A stretch of DNA of 26,011 nt from an uncultured Collinsella sp. Lineage in GTDB: Bacteria; Actinomycetota; Coriobacteriia; Coriobacteriales; Coriobacteriaceae. A program made the translations under genes and the position numbers. This document shows positions 1-8,374 of the stretch, in pieces. The notes below the pieces were generated by a model, which had not been told where the DNA came from, ran no database searches, and saw nothing but the letters and a program-made list of their open reading frames with translations. Location of the stretch: NCBI GenBank assembly GCA_902496005.1, contig CABUZI010000009.1:1-26011 (forward strand), given 5' to 3'. Each line of letters opens with the position of its first letter. Within the stretch, counting starts at the first letter, position 1.

Positions 1-5
1 AAGAC

Positions 6-28
6 GGAAAGCACATTAAGTGCTTTCC
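6..28. terminator. Perfect hairpin at left edge, possible terminator
   Basis: The arms GGAAAGCAC (6-14) and GTGCTTTCC (20-28) are perfectly complementary around a 5-base ATTAA loop. Only a short T run follows on the plus strand, so it could be a weak terminator for a gene outside the window. Its right arm resembles the TGCTTTCC core of the repeats near 16466-16605, so it could also be a stray repeat copy. No gene is convincing in 1-243; the rest is GC-rich and holds a small GCCGC/GCGGC hairpin near 123-135. Confidence 0.4.
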
Positions 29-204
29 TTTGCGTGCGGAACTCGCGACAAACTTAACCCGCGCCCGCCGGCCCCGGAGACCCTCCCAGCCGTCACATTT
101 TTCGAGCCGTTGTTGTTGCTCGCCGCTTCGCGGCTCGGCGGCCCCGTTCTCCGCGGCGGGGTTGTCTAAGGTTCTTGTTGGAGCTCGGCCATTGGCTCAA
201 ATGG

Positions 205-236
205 AAACGGGGAACGCATCTGCATCCCCCGTTTTT
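205..236 (-). terminator. Terminator-like hairpin downstream of yfcE-like gene
   Basis: AAACGGGG (205-212) pairs with CCCCGTTT (227-234) across a 14-base loop, about 10 bases past the stop of the phosphoesterase gene. T runs are present on both sides (GTTTTTG on plus, GTTTCCATTT on minus), so it could act in either direction. Confidence 0.55.
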
Positions 237-243
237 GTTGCGG

Positions 244-711
244 TTAGTCTAGGTCAATAAACTTGGTGCTTATGACATGGCCGTCTTTTACTAGCATTCT
301 GGCCATGGTGGGGCCTCGGGTGCCTCTGGGGTAGCTGGCGCTGCCCGGGTTGAGGACTAAGCAACGGCCCACTTGGGCTTCTTTGGTTACGTGGGTATGG
401 CCGTTGATGGCTACGTCTACGGATCCCACCGGAAGGTCTTCGCGGTAGTGGGCTACGGCGAATTTGAGGCCTTCGTAGGTAAAGAGCGCAAGACGGTCTA
501 CATCGGGGCCGTAGTCGCGGTAGTAATCGTTGTTGCCCAGTACGGCCCGAACGGGGGCGATGGTGCATAGGTGCTCGTAGTCCATCTCTGACGTGAGGTC
601 GCCGGCGTGGATGATCAGGTCTGCGCCCTCAAGCTCATCCAAGAGCGCAGGCGATAAATAGCCGTGGGTGTCCGAGATGATGTCGATACGCTTGGCGCTT
701 GCACTGTTCAT
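244..711 (-). CDS. yfcE: YfcE-type metallophosphoesterase
   Basis: 155-residue calcineurin-like phosphoesterase of the YfcE/MJ0936 family, a cytoplasmic divalent-metal enzyme acting on phosphodiester bonds; the physiological substrate is not known. The metal ligands are all visible: SDTHG (D14, H16), HAGD (D38), GNND (N60), AHY (H88) and GHTH (H105, H107), followed by the family's NPGSASYPRG tail. I chose the ATG at 709-711, preceded on the minus strand by GGAAGGGA, rather than the longer open frame to 930, whose extra N-terminus reads through the terminator region and resembles no domain. It has its own upstream terminator from the LytTR gene and appears monocistronic. Function in the cell is inferred from family only. 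Confidence 0.9.
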   Translation of the reverse strand: MNSASAKRIDIISDTHGYLSPALLDELEGADLIIHAGDLTSEMDYEHLCTIAPVRAVLGNNDYYRDYGPDVDRLALFTYEGLKFAVAHYREDLPVGSVDVAINGHTHVTKEAQVGRCLVLNPGSASYPRGTRGPTMARMLVKDGHVISTKFIDLD

Positions 712-750
712 GGGATCCCTTCCGCAAAAAACGATTCGGCAGATACATAC

Positions 751-800
751 AAAAAGGCCCCACGGCTCCGCAGACGATGGGTCTACAGGGCTGCGGGGCC
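751..800 (-). terminator. Rho-independent terminator of the LytTR operon
   Basis: On the minus strand GGCCCCGCAG (800-791) can fold with the CTGCGG...GGGGCC segment (773-756), followed immediately by TTTTT (755-751). It sits 7 bases past the LytTR regulator stop and separates that operon from the yfcE-like gene. Confidence 0.8.
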
Positions 801-806
801 AGTGTG

Positions 807-1523
807 CTAGAGACTCAGAGCCTTCTTGAGCGGCACGACGCGGCGGCGCGAAACCGGCACGCGTTCGTCGACGCCCGTAATGCCCAGCTGGATGGCGCCC
901 GAGGGCACCGTCTCCACATCCGTGACGCACGCCAAGTTGACGATATAGCGGCGGTGAACACGGAAGAAGCCAAAGTCGCAGAGCTTGGCCTCAAACTGCG
1001 CCAGCGAGGTCGTCGACAAAAAGCGATCATCGACGGTATAGATGCAGGAGTAATCGTCCTTGGCCATGATAAAGCGAATGTCGTCCACGGGAATGAGCAC
1101 CTTGCGGCCGCCCTTTTCCACCGGGATACGCTCGATGGTCACCTTGCTGTCCGTAACCGGCTTGGTGCGTTGCATGACCTTCTCGATCGCGCGATCCAAG
1201 CGAGCTTCCTCGACCGGCTTCATCAGATAATCGACGGCATCCACGTCGAATGCCTCGACCGCATGGTCACTATACGCAGTCACAAACACGATCGCCGGCG
1301 GATTTTTGAGCTTATGCAGCGCCTCGGCAAGTTGCAGGCCCGAGGCACCGGGCATCGAGATATCGAGAAACACGACATCCACGCGACTTTCCATAAGCAT
1401 CTCGATGGCGGAGCGGACGCTCGACGCCTCCGTGATCGTGCCGATCTTGCCCGTTTGCTCGAGCAGGAAGCGAAGCTCCGAGCGAGCCGGCGCCTCATCA
1501 TCCACAATCATCGCACGCAGCAT
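807..1523 (-). CDS. LytTR-family response regulator
   Basis: 238-residue response regulator. The receiver domain (about 1-120) has the acidic pair D8/D9, phospho-acceptor D54 in VFLDISMPG, T82 and K102. A LytTR DNA-binding domain follows (about 135-235), with the FFRVHRRYIVNL segment typical of the family. It should be phosphorylated by the adjacent LytS-like kinase and regulate cell-surface or secreted functions, as LytT/AgrA-type regulators usually do. I take ATG 1521-1523 as the start: it begins MLRAMIVDDE and has GAAAGG about 10 bases upstream. The TTG seven codons earlier overlaps that ribosome site. It is the last gene of a glycosyltransferase-kinase-regulator operon, 72 bases past the kinase stop. 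Confidence 0.92.
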   Translation of the reverse strand: MLRAMIVDDEAPARSELRFLLEQTGKIGTITEASSVRSAIEMLMESRVDVVFLDISMPGASGLQLAEALHKLKNPPAIVFVTAYSDHAVEAFDVDAVDYLMKPVEEARLDRAIEKVMQRTKPVTDSKVTIERIPVEKGGRKVLIPVDDIRFIMAKDDYSCIYTVDDRFLSTTSLAQFEAKLCDFGFFRVHRRYIVNLACVTDVETVPSGAIQLGITGVDERVPVSRRRVVPLKKALSL

Positions 1524-1595
1524 AGGGATAAAACCTTTCGTCAACTAACTACGCCGGGCATCCGTCGCATGACGTTGAGCCCGTAGCCTTTTATT

Positions 1596-2939
1596 TTACT
1601 CTTGAATGTCAAAGATGCTCTCTGACAAATCAAGATGAAGGAGCACTTTGGTGCCCTTGCCCGGCGCCGATTCGACACGCGTATAGGAGTGCGGCCCATA
1701 AAAGCGATGGATGCGCTCCGAAATATTGTGCATGGCCACACCGGCGCCGCCACCCTGGGGAGAGCTGGCGTCGGGACGGGCAGAACGCTCGTCAAACAGT
1801 CTGGCGGCGGTACCCTCATCCATGCCCACGCCATTATCGGCCACGGCAATCAAGATTGCATCCTCGCCGTCTTGGTGAACGGTCACGTCGATCCTCAGGG
1901 CGTCGTCATCGCCCATACCATGACGTACGGCGTTCTCGACAATCGGCTGGATCACGAACGCCGGCACCAGCGTATCTTCCACGTCCTCGGACACATCGAA
2001 CGTCGCAAGCACGCGGTCCTCGCCAAAGCGGGCCTTCTCAAAGGTAAGGTAGCGCTTGGTCTGTGCAACCTCGCGCGAGACCGGAATAAGCGATCCCGAG
2101 TTGTCGAGCGTGGCACGATAGAACGATGAGAACTCACGAAGCAGTTCGCGGGCCCGCAGCGGGTCGGTGCGCGTAAACGATGCAATGGTGTTCAGCGTGT
2201 TGAACAGGAAGTGCGGGTTAATCTGCGCTTGCAGCGCACGCACCTCGGCGCGCGCCGTGAGTTCCTTTTGCACCTCGAGCTCGTGGATGGCGAGCTGCGT
2301 GGACAAGATCTCGGCAAAGCCCGAGGCAAGCGCGTACTGGGTACGGTCGACGGCGCGCGGGGTCTTGTAGTAGAACTTGAGCGTGCCGACGGTACGATCG
2401 CCCACCTTGATGGGGGCGATAATGCCGGCGGGGACTTGGTTGTGCGAGCCATCCGAGCCCACGACATCCACCATACGGTTGAACGACTGCACGATGCCAT
2501 GTTCGATAACGTAGCGTGTGGCAAGCGTGTGGATGGGAGAATCTGGCAGTAGTTTTTCCTCAAACTCGCCTGCGCAGGCCAACACGTTGCCCTCGTCGGT
2601 GATGGCCACCGTCATGGCGCGCGTCTCGGGCAAAATGCGCCGGCACACCAAACGCGCCGACTCCTGCGTCAGACCGCCCTTAATGTCCTCAAGCATGGCC
2701 GAGGCCACCGAGAGCGTCTCCTCGGTGTACTGGGAGCGCACCGAATCGGGATTGAGCGTCAAAAAGATAAAGATGCACAGAAAGATGCACAGCAGCGCGC
2801 AGGCAATCACCGTGGCGATCGGCTCGATACCGGTCACCAAGGCAAAAATAAAGTACACCAGCACGCAAATGGCGCAGGCAACGGCAATGATGCGAAAGAT
2901 TGATATTGAACTATCGCGCTGGGCGCGGCGGTCGATCAT
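1596..2939 (-). CDS. LytS-type sensor histidine kinase
   Basis: 447-residue membrane sensor kinase. Two hydrophobic helices (about 14-34 and 40-62) are followed by a GAF-like sensing region (about 75-215), a His_kinase module with phospho-acceptor H243 in QINPHFLFN, and a HATPase domain with N box (PIVENAVRH, N336) and G1 box (DNGVGM, 368-373). This is the PF06580/LytS architecture paired with LytTR regulators, though it has only two helices instead of the 5TM-Lyt sensor. Its ATG overlaps the TGA of the upstream glycosyltransferase (ATGA at 2939-2936), which implies translational coupling. The signal is unknown; the GAF-like segment points to a small intracellular ligand (inference). Confidence 0.92.
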   Translation of the reverse strand: MIDRRAQRDSSISIFRIIAVACAICVLVYFIFALVTGIEPIATVIACALLCIFLCIFIFLTLNPDSVRSQYTEETLSVASAMLEDIKGGLTQESARLVCRRILPETRAMTVAITDEGNVLACAGEFEEKLLPDSPIHTLATRYVIEHGIVQSFNRMVDVVGSDGSHNQVPAGIIAPIKVGDRTVGTLKFYYKTPRAVDRTQYALASGFAEILSTQLAIHELEVQKELTARAEVRALQAQINPHFLFNTLNTIASFTRTDPLRARELLREFSSFYRATLDNSGSLIPVSREVAQTKRYLTFEKARFGEDRVLATFDVSEDVEDTLVPAFVIQPIVENAVRHGMGDDDALRIDVTVHQDGEDAILIAVADNGVGMDEGTAARLFDERSARPDASSPQGGGAGVAMHNISERIHRFYGPHSYTRVESAPGKGTKVLLHLDLSESIFDIQE

Positions 2940-4123
2940 TCGGCCCCCTCCAGGATACTGATCAGTTGTGCGTCACGCCAAAGCCCGTCCATGATCTTGG
3001 GCCAAAAGCTCTGGAAACGCAGGTAGCTTGCAGCGTTTTGGCGCGCATAGGCCTTTGCCTCGTCGATACCATGGCGCCAGATGCGCAGGTAGCCCTCATG
3101 CTCGCGGGTAAACACGCTGCGGACCATAGCGGTCTTGCGCACGCGGTCGTCGAGCTCGCGCGAAATCCACGGGCCCGGGTAGGGCATGAGCGATGCCGCC
3201 CTAACGGGAATGAGCTCCTTTTGATGCGCGGCGAATGTCAACTTTGCCCTTTCGTAGTACCAACGGTATACATCCTGCATAAAGCGCGGTGAGCGCTTTT
3301 CGGACTCCGGAGGCAGATGACGCACGGTCCACTCGTTATCGAACCACACGTCGTAGCCAAACATGCGCATGTTAAAGAGGTAATCCAAGTCCTCGCCGCG
3401 GGTGATAAACGGGTCAAAGGCTACACGCGTAAAGGCGCGGGCGTGCAGGGCCATCAGGCCGCCGCACACGTAGTTGGAGCGCGAGATGCGGGTGCCCGAG
3501 AGCGCCTTTTTCATCCAACGGTTGAACTCGATGCGCTTGGTCCACCAACGATGGCAGATGCCCGCCTTGTCCGTGGGAGCCAGCGGCGAGCCGTCGCGAT
3601 CGTAGAAATAGCCGCTCTTGACCAAGATCGGCAAGCCCTGACGTGTCTGCTGCCCCAACGCATAGGTCGCGCGCTTCATAAAGTCGGCGTCGATGACAGT
3701 CTCATCGTCATCCAAAAAGATAACCGCGTCATGCCCCAGCACAGCGGCACAGGCTAGCCCCATGTTGCGGATGGCACCGTAGCCTCGCAGGCTCACGCAC
3801 TCGCCCGAACCCTTGGGCGCGATCTGAGCAACCCGGTCTGCAATGCGCGAGGCCTGGGTGTTGGTAACAACGGTGACCTTGAGCGTGGGATGCGCGTCGA
3901 CAATCTCGTGCACGCGCAGCGACACATCGGCTGTGGCAGAAACGGGACAGACCACCAAAAGGATGATGCGCGGGATGTCACGTACCTGCTCAAGCGAGGC
4001 CAGGCAGCGGTCGAGTTCGGGATTGTCGGCGTTGAGTCGCGTCGAATGGTCATAGGTGCCAGGGGCGTTTGCGCAAGCGTCATCGCCCGCCCAATACGTT
4101 GGAATCACGACTGTGGCGTTCAT
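2936..4123 (-). CDS. Family 2-like glycosyltransferase
   Basis: 395-residue cytoplasmic GT-A glycosyltransferase. It opens with the GT2-like strand ATVVIPTYW, then has the metal/nucleotide DDD motif at 138-140 (VIFLDDDE) and a second acidic motif RGEDLDY (242-248) that normally supplies the catalytic base. No transmembrane segment is obvious, so it may transfer sugars to a soluble or peripheral acceptor such as a wall glycan precursor. The start ATG (4121-4123) follows GGAGGG on the minus strand. It is the first gene of the operon with the LytS/LytTR pair and overlaps the kinase start by four bases. That coupling is unusual and suggests the two-component system controls, or senses, an envelope glycan. 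Donor and acceptor cannot be told from sequence. Confidence 0.85.
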   Translation of the reverse strand: MNATVVIPTYWAGDDACANAPGTYDHSTRLNADNPELDRCLASLEQVRDIPRIILLVVCPVSATADVSLRVHEIVDAHPTLKVTVVTNTQASRIADRVAQIAPKGSGECVSLRGYGAIRNMGLACAAVLGHDAVIFLDDDETVIDADFMKRATYALGQQTRQGLPILVKSGYFYDRDGSPLAPTDKAGICHRWWTKRIEFNRWMKKALSGTRISRSNYVCGGLMALHARAFTRVAFDPFITRGEDLDYLFNMRMFGYDVWFDNEWTVRHLPPESEKRSPRFMQDVYRWYYERAKLTFAAHQKELIPVRAASLMPYPGPWISRELDDRVRKTAMVRSVFTREHEGYLRIWRHGIDEAKAYARQNAASYLRFQSFWPKIMDGLWRDAQLISILEGAE

Positions 4124-4144
4124 GCCTTACCCTCCCTGCAACAC

Positions 4145-4179
4145 AAAAACGGGACGCCGCCAAACACAGGCGACGCCCC
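4145..4179 (-). terminator. Rho-independent terminator of the UMF1 transporter gene
   Basis: On the minus strand an 11-bp stem (GGGGCGTCGCC with GGCGGCGTCCC, including G-T wobbles; 4179-4151) is followed by GTTTTTGTG. It lies between the transporter stop (4217) and the glycosyltransferase start (4123). The wobble pairs favour the minus-strand direction. Confidence 0.85.
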
Positions 4180-4216
4180 GCGACCTAGCTGATTCCATCA
4201 TACCCACTTGGGCAAA

Positions 4217-5554
4217 TCATTGCTCGCAAGTCGCAATGTTTATTGCGGATAACCCCAAAAGAGTACCGTGGACAGGCACAATAGCCGCTCGCTCATATGC
4301 GGAATGCTCTGCCGCCCGAGTCATGCGGGACAGGCGGACCAGCAGCATAAAGCCAACGACCAGCAGCACGCCAATGGAAAGGACGCCCAGCGACGGGTTG
4401 CCGGTCAGCGAGGTGACGACCGACACCAGGAAGGTGCCCATAACGCTTGCATAACGACCAAAGATGTCAAAGAAGCCGTAGTACTCGTTGGATTTTTCCT
4501 TGGGGATAATGCGGCCAAAGTAGCTACGGCTGAGCGCCTGCACGCCGCCCTGGAACAGGCCGACCATAATGGCAAGCACCCAAAACTCAAAGGCGGTCTT
4601 TAGGAAGAACGCGGCGAACAGCACAATGCCCATATAGGCGGCGACTGCCACCAAGATCATGTTGAGCGTGCCCACGCGGCCGGCGAGCTTGCCGTAGATG
4701 ATGGCGGACGGAAAGGCCACGAACTGCGTGACGAGCAGCGCCAGGACCAACTGGGTCGAATCGATGCCCAAGGCCGATCCGTAGCTGGTTGCCATGGAAA
4801 TGACCGTGTGCACACCGTCGATATAGAAGAAGAACGCGATCATGTAGACCAGCACGGTCTTGTTGTGGGCGATCTCGCGCATGGTGTGTCCGACCTCGGA
4901 GAACACACCGCCCACGATGTGGCCGATGGTGTCCTCGGGACCGCGCTCGCGACCGTACTTTTGCTTATAGGTGCGAATGAGCGGCAGAGTAAAGATGAGC
5001 CACCAGGCACCAGTGATGATAAACGACAGACGCGTTGCCAGCATGGTGGGGACGCCAAGAGCGGGGCCGCCCATGATGAGCGCCAGGCAGATGACGAACG
5101 GCACGGTGGAACCGATGTAGCCCCAGGCATAGCCCGAGCTGGACACGGCGTCCATGCGCTCGTCGGTGGTAATGTCGGGCAGCATGGCGTCGTAGAACGT
5201 CATAGAAGAGTTAAGGCCGATGGTGCACAGCACGTACACGGTCAAAAATGCCATGGCGGACATTGGGATAGCCTGCGCCAGGCAAAGCACCAGGCCCGTG
5301 AGGAAGAAGCCCAAGAAGAACTTGATCTTGTTGCCGGCGTAGTCGGCAAGCGCGCCCAGAATGGGCATGAGCATGGCGATGACCAGCGAGGCAATCGTCT
5401 GCGCATTGCCCCAGGCGACCACCAGGTCGGCCGAAGAAGCGCCGGTATTGATGGCGTTAAAGTAAATGGGCACCACCGAGGTATTGAGCAGCACGAGGGC
5501 CGAATTGCCCACATCATACATAACCCAGTTACGCTCGAGCTTGGTGTATTTCAT
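4217..5554 (-). CDS. UMF1/Atg22-type MFS transporter
   Basis: 445-residue multi-spanning membrane protein with about 12 hydrophobic helices. The N-terminus KLERNWVMYDVGNSA and the SSGYAWGYIGS stretch (about 140-152) are hallmarks of the UMF1/Atg22-like branch of the major facilitator superfamily (PF11700), whose eukaryotic member exports amino acids from the vacuole. Substrates of bacterial members are not well defined; amino acid or sugar efflux is possible. The ATG at 5552-5554 is preceded by GAAGGG about 9 bases upstream. It lies 101 bases downstream of the phospholipase-like gene on the same strand without a clear terminator between them, so they may be co-transcribed. A good terminator follows. 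Confidence 0.85.
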   Translation of the reverse strand: MKYTKLERNWVMYDVGNSALVLLNTSVVPIYFNAINTGASSADLVVAWGNAQTIASLVIAMLMPILGALADYAGNKIKFFLGFFLTGLVLCLAQAIPMSAMAFLTVYVLCTIGLNSSMTFYDAMLPDITTDERMDAVSSSGYAWGYIGSTVPFVICLALIMGGPALGVPTMLATRLSFIITGAWWLIFTLPLIRTYKQKYGRERGPEDTIGHIVGGVFSEVGHTMREIAHNKTVLVYMIAFFFYIDGVHTVISMATSYGSALGIDSTQLVLALLVTQFVAFPSAIIYGKLAGRVGTLNMILVAVAAYMGIVLFAAFFLKTAFEFWVLAIMVGLFQGGVQALSRSYFGRIIPKEKSNEYYGFFDIFGRYASVMGTFLVSVVTSLTGNPSLGVLSIGVLLVVGFMLLVRLSRMTRAAEHSAYERAAIVPVHGTLLGLSAINIATCEQ

Positions 5555-5655
5555 GGACAGGGACCCTTCGTATTCGCCCGATATGCAGTTAGTTCATCGT
5601 ACCCCAATTGTCCAGAACCGCCGGTAAGGATTCGGCAAAGGGGCACGCACGGGCC

Positions 5656-6600
5656 CTATTCCTCGCGGTCGAACTCCTCATCGGCATTGAGCACGCGACC
5701 GCTGTAGTTGACGTGACTGGTCACGGCATCCATGTCACCGGTCTCGATAAAACGTGCGACCGTGCACTCGTAATCGACCAGCGCGCGATCAAAGACCTCG
5801 GGGAAACTCTCGTTCGAGACCTCGTCGGTAAAGGGATTCTTCCATGTCAGATGGCCCAGGTTACCGGTGCGCTCGGGCAGCTCCGTCGTCACGCGATGGG
5901 CAAGGCCGTCGAGCAGCGAGTAGTCGTGCACCAAGCCCTCAACCAGCGAGATCGCGCGCGTCTTTGCGGAGCCGGCCGGCTCAATCGCGCGGTAAAGTCG
6001 CTGCATATTGGCAACGGCAGCACCGTACTCCCCCGCCGGAATGTCAATGCCGTACACGCGTCCGGCAACATAGCTCATCAGCACGCCGGCCACGCGATTG
6101 ATGCGATCGGTAGTGACGATCTCGCCCGCCGGCGGGTAATCGTCGACCGTAGCGCCATCGCGTTTAAGCTGCAGCATCAGTACATCCAGGTCGCTCTCGA
6201 TCACGGCATGGACCTGACTGCTCGAATCCTCAAGCTCTGAATCGGACTCCACGATGCCAAACTGCTGCTCATAGACAAAGGGATGGGCGTTGCGGTCGAG
6301 CACGTAATGAGACAGCAGGCCCAGCGCAAAGGCGCGACCCAAGCTGGCGTCGCGCGGCAGCAGATGCGACACGCCGTCGCGCAGGCACGCGAACTGGCGA
6401 GACATACGCGACCGATGCATGACCTGCGCCAGCAGCGTGCAGTCGGAAACACGCGGTGTCAGAATGTGAAAGAAAAACGGGTCGGGGCCTTGGTTGCCCA
6501 AGATAAAGGCAATGCGCTCTTCATCGGACGTGATGACGCCCTGCGGAAGACGGTCGATGCTTTCCTCGCCAAACAGATGATGGGTGATAAGCGCGGGCAT
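5656..6600 (-). CDS. Zinc-dependent phospholipase C-like protein
   Basis: 314-residue protein of the PF00882 zinc-dependent phospholipase C-like family. The N-terminus MPALITHHLFG supplies H7/H8. Later candidate metal ligands are GPDPFFFH (D40, H45), GLLSHYVLDRNAHPF (H98, D102, H106) and HAVIESDLD (H131, E135, D137), in the family order. There is no signal peptide, so unlike the secreted clostridial toxins it is probably cytoplasmic; family members in Firmicutes and Coriobacteriia are mostly of unknown role. I start at ATG 6598-6600 because AAGGA lies 7 bases upstream; a frame 10 codons longer has no better site. It diverges from the PucR gene across 298 bases. Confidence 0.82.
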   Translation of the reverse strand: MPALITHHLFGEESIDRLPQGVITSDEERIAFILGNQGPDPFFFHILTPRVSDCTLLAQVMHRSRMSRQFACLRDGVSHLLPRDASLGRAFALGLLSHYVLDRNAHPFVYEQQFGIVESDSELEDSSSQVHAVIESDLDVLMLQLKRDGATVDDYPPAGEIVTTDRINRVAGVLMSYVAGRVYGIDIPAGEYGAAVANMQRLYRAIEPAGSAKTRAISLVEGLVHDYSLLDGLAHRVTTELPERTGNLGHLTWKNPFTDEVSNESFPEVFDRALVDYECTVARFIETGDMDAVTSHVNYSGRVLNADEEFDREE

Positions 6601-6632
6601 AATGATCCTTTCGATTTCATTCGATGCCACCC

Positions 6633-6660
6633 ATTATGCCCACCGCGCGCCCATGCCAAA
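6633..6660 (-). promoter_or_regulatory. Possible promoter of the phospholipase-like gene
   Basis: Reading the minus strand, TTTGGC (6660-6655) is followed after 16 bases by CATAAT (6638-6633), about 33 bases before the start codon. The -10 match is good and the -35 is fair. The remainder of the 6601-6898 divergent gap is AT-richer and shows no strong hairpin; the PucR promoter should lie in it but I could not assign it. Confidence 0.35.
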
Positions 6661-6898
6661 CCTGCGATGGTAAACGGCGCATCGCATGCTGTATGCGACG
6701 ACCATTCCCCTTCGCCGCAAAAACAGAATGAAAGCTTAATATCATCCCGCTCGTGCGCCGAAGCAACTGTTTGCCCGTCGATGCGGTAAGGCATTAATGG
6801 TCTACTATTTCAATACACGCGTCTTCATGCTGTATCAATGAGAAGATCACGTATATCGCAAAGCAGTTCAAGCAACCCGGCGTCGTTCGGAGGCATCC

Positions 6899-8044
6899 AT
6901 GATTACCGTTGCCGACATTTTGGCCTTACCGGCATTCGAGCGGATTGATTTAGTCGCACCCATCGAAGATGCCGGGGAGCACCGCGTCTACAACGTTGGT
7001 ATCTTAGACTGCCCTCCTTCAATCAACGACTACAGCGCATACATGCCCGGCGAGTTCATTCTCACCAATCTTGGTTTTTGCTATGAAGACCCCGACCTAT
7101 CCGACGCGTCGCTCATTGCCATGATTGAAAGGCGTGTCGCAGCCATTGCCGTTAAACGTGTGTACTCGCCATGTTTTACCGATGCAGTCGCCCAAGCAAG
7201 TGTACGCATGGGCGTCCCGGTATATCTCTATTCCGGCGCTTACCATGAGCGCGTCGCATTCGAGTCGCTCAACCTCTTGCAGCGCGATCTCGACGCATCC
7301 GACAAAAGCGACGCAGTCGACACGCTCCTATCGGGAAAGCCAAAAGCCCAAGTAAGACAAGAGATCAACAAGTTGGCGGGCCTTACCGGATCGACGATGC
7401 GCTGCATTGCCATCTCTGCCGAAAAAGATGATCGCTGCTCACTGTACGCAATTCAAGACACCCTCAACGATTTTCTGGACTCGTTTCGACAGCGACACGA
7501 GGATGTCCAAAACGCATGCGCGTTTCGCTACCACGATGCGCTGCTCGTTTTCGTCTCGTATGCCACCGATAAACAGCACGAGGGCGTCTTCTGTGACCTA
7601 GAAAATGCCATTCGAGGAGTTGGCGTCAACTACTGCGGCATAGGCGACCTGGTGCCCCTCGGCGAGGCAGATATCTCCATTCGTCAGGCAACAATCCTTC
7701 TCAATGAAGCCCATCTGAGCGGAACGCGCAGACTTGAGTGGTCGGATCTGTCCATGGGCGCCTTCTCCTATGCAGCGCAGACCAACCCCATGTTCGAGCG
7801 CACCGCGCAAGGTTTTCGCCACCGCATCGAAAGCTACGACACACAAAACTCTACCGAACTGGTCCAAACGGCACGTGCCTTTGTGCACTGCAGCGGCGAC
7901 ATCATCGACACCGCCGATCGCCTACACCAACACCCCAACACCGTCCGATATCGGTTGCGGCGTATTCGAGCACTCCTCGACATGGGCGATTCACACGACC
8001 GCGAGCTGCTCGTATTCCTTTCCCTCACTTTCCTCAGCAGATAG
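6899..8044 (+). CDS. PucR-family transcriptional regulator
   Basis: 381-residue regulator. The N-terminal PucR ligand-sensing domain (about 1-125, opening MITVADILALPAFE) is followed by a middle GGDEF-like fold region and a C-terminal HTH_30 domain (about 325-381), with TADRLHQHPNTVRYRLRRI as the recognition helix-turn-helix. PucR regulators control purine, amino acid or secondary catabolic genes and usually sit next to their targets. It heads the carbamoyltransferase/YfcC/guanidino hydrolase block on the same strand, so it is the likely substrate-responsive regulator of that pathway (inference). The start is set by GGAGG (6889-6893) six bases before ATG. An inverted repeat with 8-bp arms follows the stop. 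Confidence 0.9.
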   Translation: MITVADILALPAFERIDLVAPIEDAGEHRVYNVGILDCPPSINDYSAYMPGEFILTNLGFCYEDPDLSDASLIAMIERRVAAIAVKRVYSPCFTDAVAQASVRMGVPVYLYSGAYHERVAFESLNLLQRDLDASDKSDAVDTLLSGKPKAQVRQEINKLAGLTGSTMRCIAISAEKDDRCSLYAIQDTLNDFLDSFRQRHEDVQNACAFRYHDALLVFVSYATDKQHEGVFCDLENAIRGVGVNYCGIGDLVPLGEADISIRQATILLNEAHLSGTRRLEWSDLSMGAFSYAAQTNPMFERTAQGFRHRIESYDTQNSTELVQTARAFVHCSGDIIDTADRLHQHPNTVRYRLRRIRALLDMGDSHDRELLVFLSLTFLSR

Positions 8045-8098
8045 TGCGAGTTAACTCGAATCGTCATTTTTCACAAAACAACTCCGAATACGCTCGGA

Positions 8099-8124
8099 CA
8101 ATTGGCCTTGCAAGCCGCCAATTG
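8099..8124. repeat. Inverted repeat between pucR and the carbamoyltransferase gene
   Basis: CAATTGGC (8099-8106) and GCCAATTG (8117-8124) are perfect complements around a 10-base loop that itself starts CTTGCAAG. There is no T run after it, so it reads better as an operator or weak terminator than as a standard intrinsic terminator. Confidence 0.5.
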
Positions 8125-8141
8125 CTCACGAATAACAATTC

Positions 8142-8374
8142 ATTTGTAAAAAATAACAAATAGACCCCCGGAAGGCTTTGAGTTGGTACCAAACACACGG
8201 CATCTGGGTGCTCCTAGACTTTGAGTCATGGTTTCGGCGTGCCGCTGCACCGGCGCCCGACTACAGGTATCGATGCCCCATCCGGGGCGAACGAAACGCC
8301 TGACCTGTCTGGAGGGGCCCACGTGCGGGGCGTCCGTCGGGGGTAGGCAAGAACCGACGAAAGGAAACATGACT
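8142..8374 (+). promoter_or_regulatory. Long structured leader of the carbamoyltransferase gene
   Basis: This noncoding stretch has two parts. 8142-8226 is AT-richer, with an ATTTGT/ACAAAT dyad (8142-8147, 8156-8161) and CTTTGAGT repeated at 8176-8183 and 8219-8226, both operator-like. 8228-8360 is very GC-rich and foldable: outer arms ACAGGT (8263-8268) and ACCTGT (8303-8308) enclose a GCCCC/GGGGC hairpin (8275-8288), and CGTCGG/CCGACG (8335-8340, 8354-8359) ends just before the AAGGAA ribosome site. I could not match it to a known riboswitch. Confidence 0.45.

Noticed and set aside
30..260. 76-residue plus-strand frame at the left edge
   Set aside because: Needs a TTG start, has no ribosome site, has a composition unlike a protein and overlaps the terminator hairpin of the yfcE-like gene.
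8228..8374. N-terminal extension of the carbamoyltransferase
   Set aside because: In frame and stop-free, but the extra 49 residues are not OTC-like. The family N-terminus begins at 8375 with a proper ribosome site upstream, and the region folds as RNA.
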